A program made the translations under genes and the position numbers. A DNA stretch of 64,000 nt from Siphonodentalium dalli (taxonomy: Eukaryota; Mollusca; Scaphopoda; Gadilida; Siphonodentaliidae), in contig CP136061.1 of assembly GCA_032622095.1 (NCBI GenBank), positions 1,182,001 to 1,246,000 of the forward strand, read 5' to 3'. Shown here in pieces: positions 61,031-64,000 of the stretch. The notes below the pieces were generated by a model that ran no database searches, was not told the origin of the DNA, and saw only the letters and a list, made by a program, of their open reading frames with translations. Every line of letters begins with the position of its first letter. The stretch's first letter is position 1.

Positions 61031-64000
61031 ACAGCAAATACAGGTATACAGTAAATACAGGTATACAGTAAATACACTTATACAGCAAATACAAGTATAC
61101 AGCAAATACAGGTATACAGTAAATACAGGTATACAGTAAATACAAGTATACAGCAAATACAGGTATACAGCAAATACAAGTATACAGTAAATACAGGTAT
61201 ACAGTAAATACAGGTATACAGCAAATACAGGTATACAGTAAATACAGGTATACAGTAAATACAGGTATACAGTAAATACACGTATACAGTAAATACAGGT
61301 ATACAGTAAATACAAGTATACAGCAAATACAAGTATACAGTAAATACACGTATACAGCAAATACAAGTATACAGTAAATACACGTATACAGCAAATACAC
61401 GTATAGAGTAAATACAGGTATACAGTAAATACAGGTATACAGTAAATACAAGTATACAGTAAATACACGTATACAGCAAATACAAGTATACAGCAAATAC
61501 AGGTATACAGTAAATACAGGTATACAGTAAATACACGTATACAGCAAATACAAGTATACAGCAAATACAGGTATACAGTAAATACAGGTATACAGTAAAT
61601 ACACGTATACAGCAAATACAAGTATACAGCAAATACAGGTATACAGTAAATACAGGTATACAGCAAATACAAGTATACAGTAAATACAGGTATACAGTAA
61701 ATACAAGTATACAGCAAATACAGGTATACAGTAAATACAAGTATACAGTAAATACAGGTATACAGCAAATACAAGTATACAGTAAATACAGGTATACAGT
61801 AAATACAGGTATACAGCAAATACAGGTATACAGCAAATACAAGTATACAGCAAATACAGGTATACAGTAAATACAGGTATACAGTAAATACAGGTATACA
61901 GTAAATACAGGTATACAGCAAATACAGGTATACAGTAAATACAGGTATACAGTAAATACACGTATACAGCAAATACAGGTATACAGTAAATACAGGTATA
62001 CAGTAAATACAGGTATACAGCAAATACAGGTATACAGCAAATACAAGTATACAGCAAATACAGGTATACAGTAAATACAGGTATACAGTAAATACACGTA
62101 TACAGCAAATACAGGTATACAGCAAATACAGGTATACAGTAAATACAAGTATACAGCAAATACAGGTATACAGCAAATACAAGTATACAGTAAATACAGG
62201 TATACAGTAAATACAGGTATACAGCAAATACAGGTATACAGTAAATACAGGTATACAGCAAATACAGGTATACAGTAAATACAGGTATACAGTAAATACA
62301 CGTATACAGTAAATACAGGTATACAGTAAATACAGGTATACAGCAAATACAGGTATACAGTAAATACAAGTATACAGCAAATACAGGTATACAGTAAATA
62401 CAGGTATACAGTAAATACAGGTATACAGCAAATACAGGTATACAGTAAATACAGGTATACAGTAAATACAAGTATACAGCAAATACAGGTATACAGCAAA
62501 TACAAGTATACAGTAAATACAGGTATACAGTAAATACAGGTATACAGCAAATACAGGTATACAGTAAATACAAGTATACAGCAAATACAGGTATACAGTA
62601 AATACAGGTATACAGTAAATACAAGTATACAGCAAATACAGGTATACAGCAAATACAAGTATACAGCAAATACAGGTATACAGCAAATACAGGTATACAG
62701 TAAATACAGGTATACAGCAAATACAGGTATACAGCAAATACAAGTATACAGTAAATACAGGTATACAGTAAATACACGTATACAGTAAATACAGGTATAC
62801 AGCAAATACAAGTATACAGCAAATACAAGTATACAGCAAATACAGGTATACAGTAAATACAGGTATACAGCAAATACAGGTATACAGTAAATACAGGTAT
62901 ACAGTAAATACAGGTATACAGCAAATACAGGTATACAGTAAATACAGGTATACAGTAAATACAGGTATACAGTAAATACAGGTATACAGTAAATACAGGT
63001 ATACAGCAAATACAGGTATACAGTAAATACAGGTATACAGTAAATACACGTATACAGTAAATACAGGTATACAGTAAATACAGGTATACAGTAAATACAG
63101 GTATACAGCAAATACAGGTATACAGTAAATACAAGTATACAGCAAATACAGGTATACAGTAAATACAGGTATACAGTAAATACAGGTATACAGCAAATAC
63201 AGGTATACAGTAAATACAGGTATACAGTAAATACAAGTATACAGCAAATACAGGTATACAGCAAATACAAGTATACAGTAAATACAGGTATACAGTAAAT
63301 ACAGGTATACAGCAAATACAGGTATACAGTAAATACAAGTATACAGCAAATACAGGTATACAGTAAATACAGGTATACAGTAAATACAAGTATACAGCAA
63401 ATACAGGTATACAGCAAATACAAGTATACAGCAAATACAGGTATACAGCAAATACAGGTATACAGTAAATACAGGTATACAGTAAATACAGGTATACAGC
63501 AAATACAGGTATACAGTAAATACAGGTATACAGTAAATACAGGTATACAGTAAATACAGGTATACAGCAAATACAAGTATACAGTAAATACAGGTATACA
63601 GTAAATACAAGTATACAGTAAATACAGGTATACAGTAAATACAGGTATACAGTAAATACAGGTATACAGCAAATACAGGTATACAGTAAATACAGGTATA
63701 CAGTAAATACAAGTATACAGCAAATACAGGTATACAGCAAATACAAGTATACAGTAAATACAGGTATACAGTAAATACAGGTATACAGCAAATACAGGTA
63801 TACAGTAAATACAAGTATACAGCAAATACAGGTATACAGTAAATACAGGTATACAGTAAATACAAGTATACAGCAAATACAGGTATACAGCAAATACAAG
63901 TATACAGTAAATACAGGTATACAGCAAATACAGGTATACAGTAAATACAGGTATACAGCAAATACAAGTATACAGTAAATACAGGTATACAGCAAATACA
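61031..64000. repeat. GGT/AGT-dominated satellite domain at the right edge
   Basis: The array runs to the last base with mostly GGT and AGT monomers and scattered CGT. No GAC or GAT monomers were noticed. One TAGAG variant (61,404) resembles those in the 4,539-bp repeat but has no partner at that distance. No large duplication was recognised, partly because the low variety of monomers makes matching by eye unreliable. Confidence 0.75.

Larger units (their letters stand above)
1..64000. repeat. 17-bp satellite DNA array filling the window
   Basis: The entire window is a head-to-tail array of a 17-bp monomer, TACAGYAAATACARGTA, about 3,760 copies, all in one orientation. Base 6 is T or C. Bases 14-16 are usually GGT, AGT, CGT, GAC or GAT, and rarely TGT; the other positions are almost invariant. 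The monomer splits into two related halves, TATACAGYA (9 bp) and AATACAGG (8 bp), sharing the core ATACAG, so it probably arose from an older dimer. The top strand of the GGT/T form is about 47% A, 24% T, 18% G and 12% C. Nothing but satellite was seen, including in every stretch not listed separately. The function and host taxon cannot be read from the sequence. Size and higher-order structure fit a heterochromatic or centromere-like satellite, which is inference. Confidence 0.98.

Noticed and set aside
918-63995. Very long bottom-strand open reading frames (hundreds to 8,027 codons)
   Set aside because: They overlap in all three frames, encode only the cyclic 17-residue repeat, and exist because the monomer lacks stop triplets on that strand. 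There is no start context, domain, frame preference or non-repeat sequence. They are by-products of the satellite.
1-64000. CRISPR array
   Set aside because: There is no alternation of constant repeat and unique spacer; the 17-bp units abut directly and no cas gene is present.
1-64000. Iterons of a plasmid or phage origin
   Set aside because: The unit length is in the range of iterons, but thousands of copies without a replication gene or unique flank do not fit an origin.
1-64000. CENP-B box (also 17 bp)
   Set aside because: The monomer lacks the TTCG and CGGG core bases of the CENP-B box; only the length coincides. A centromere role cannot be claimed from sequence alone.
1-64000. Telomeric repeat
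   Set aside because: The unit is not a G-rich short repeat and has no strand G-clusters of the telomere type.
1-64000. TATA boxes, promoters, terminators
   Set aside because: TATA-like and palindromic GTATAC strings occur in most monomers as part of the repeat, so none stands out as a regulatory site.
1-64000. Pure assembly or sequencing artefact
   Set aside because: The variants are structured and nested (shared and private changes, drift in copy spacing), which argues for real array history. A falsely duplicated assembly of the 21-kb or 4.5-kb blocks cannot be excluded without reads.

Overview
The whole 64,000-base window is one uninterrupted satellite DNA array. Its unit is a 17-bp monomer, TACAGYAAATACARGTA, always in the same orientation, for roughly 3,760 tandem copies. 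I found no unique sequence, believable gene, RNA gene, transposon, CRISPR array, unit inversion or run of Ns. The size, homogeneity and nested higher-order repeats suggest a eukaryotic heterochromatic array (centromeric, pericentromeric, subtelomeric, or on a sex or B chromosome). The sequence has no taxon-diagnostic element, so the organism cannot be named. The top strand is A-rich and the G+C content is about one third (29-35% depending on the monomer variant).

The monomer varies mainly at two places: base 6 (T or C), and the trinucleotide at bases 14-16 (GGT, AGT, CGT, TGT, GAC or GAT). The order of these variants acts as a barcode that exposes larger repeats. Layout: 1-20,676 and 21,097-41,866 are two near-identical copies of a block repeating about every 21.1 kb. 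Each copy has a B part (1-9,990 and 20,677-31,163) followed by a roughly 6.1-kb A unit in tandem (9,991-16,103, then 16,104-20,676; and 31,164-37,276, then 37,277 to about 43,500). A 1,615-bp tandem duplication lies at about 42,075-45,304. From 45.3 to 51.9 kb is a mixed domain with a local 51-bp trimer and a roughly 0.56-kb duplication. From 51,950 to 61,030 is a 4,539-bp tandem duplication. From 61,031 to 64,000 the array continues, dominated by GGT and AGT monomers.

The very long bottom-strand open frames (up to 8,027 codons) are by-products of the repeat. The unit contains no stop triplet on that strand in any phase, and because 17 is not a multiple of 3, all three frames read the same 17-residue cycle. 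They are not annotated as genes. All coordinates and distances were read by eye from rare marker variants, so boundaries are approximate to a few monomers except where a distance between marker pairs is given.
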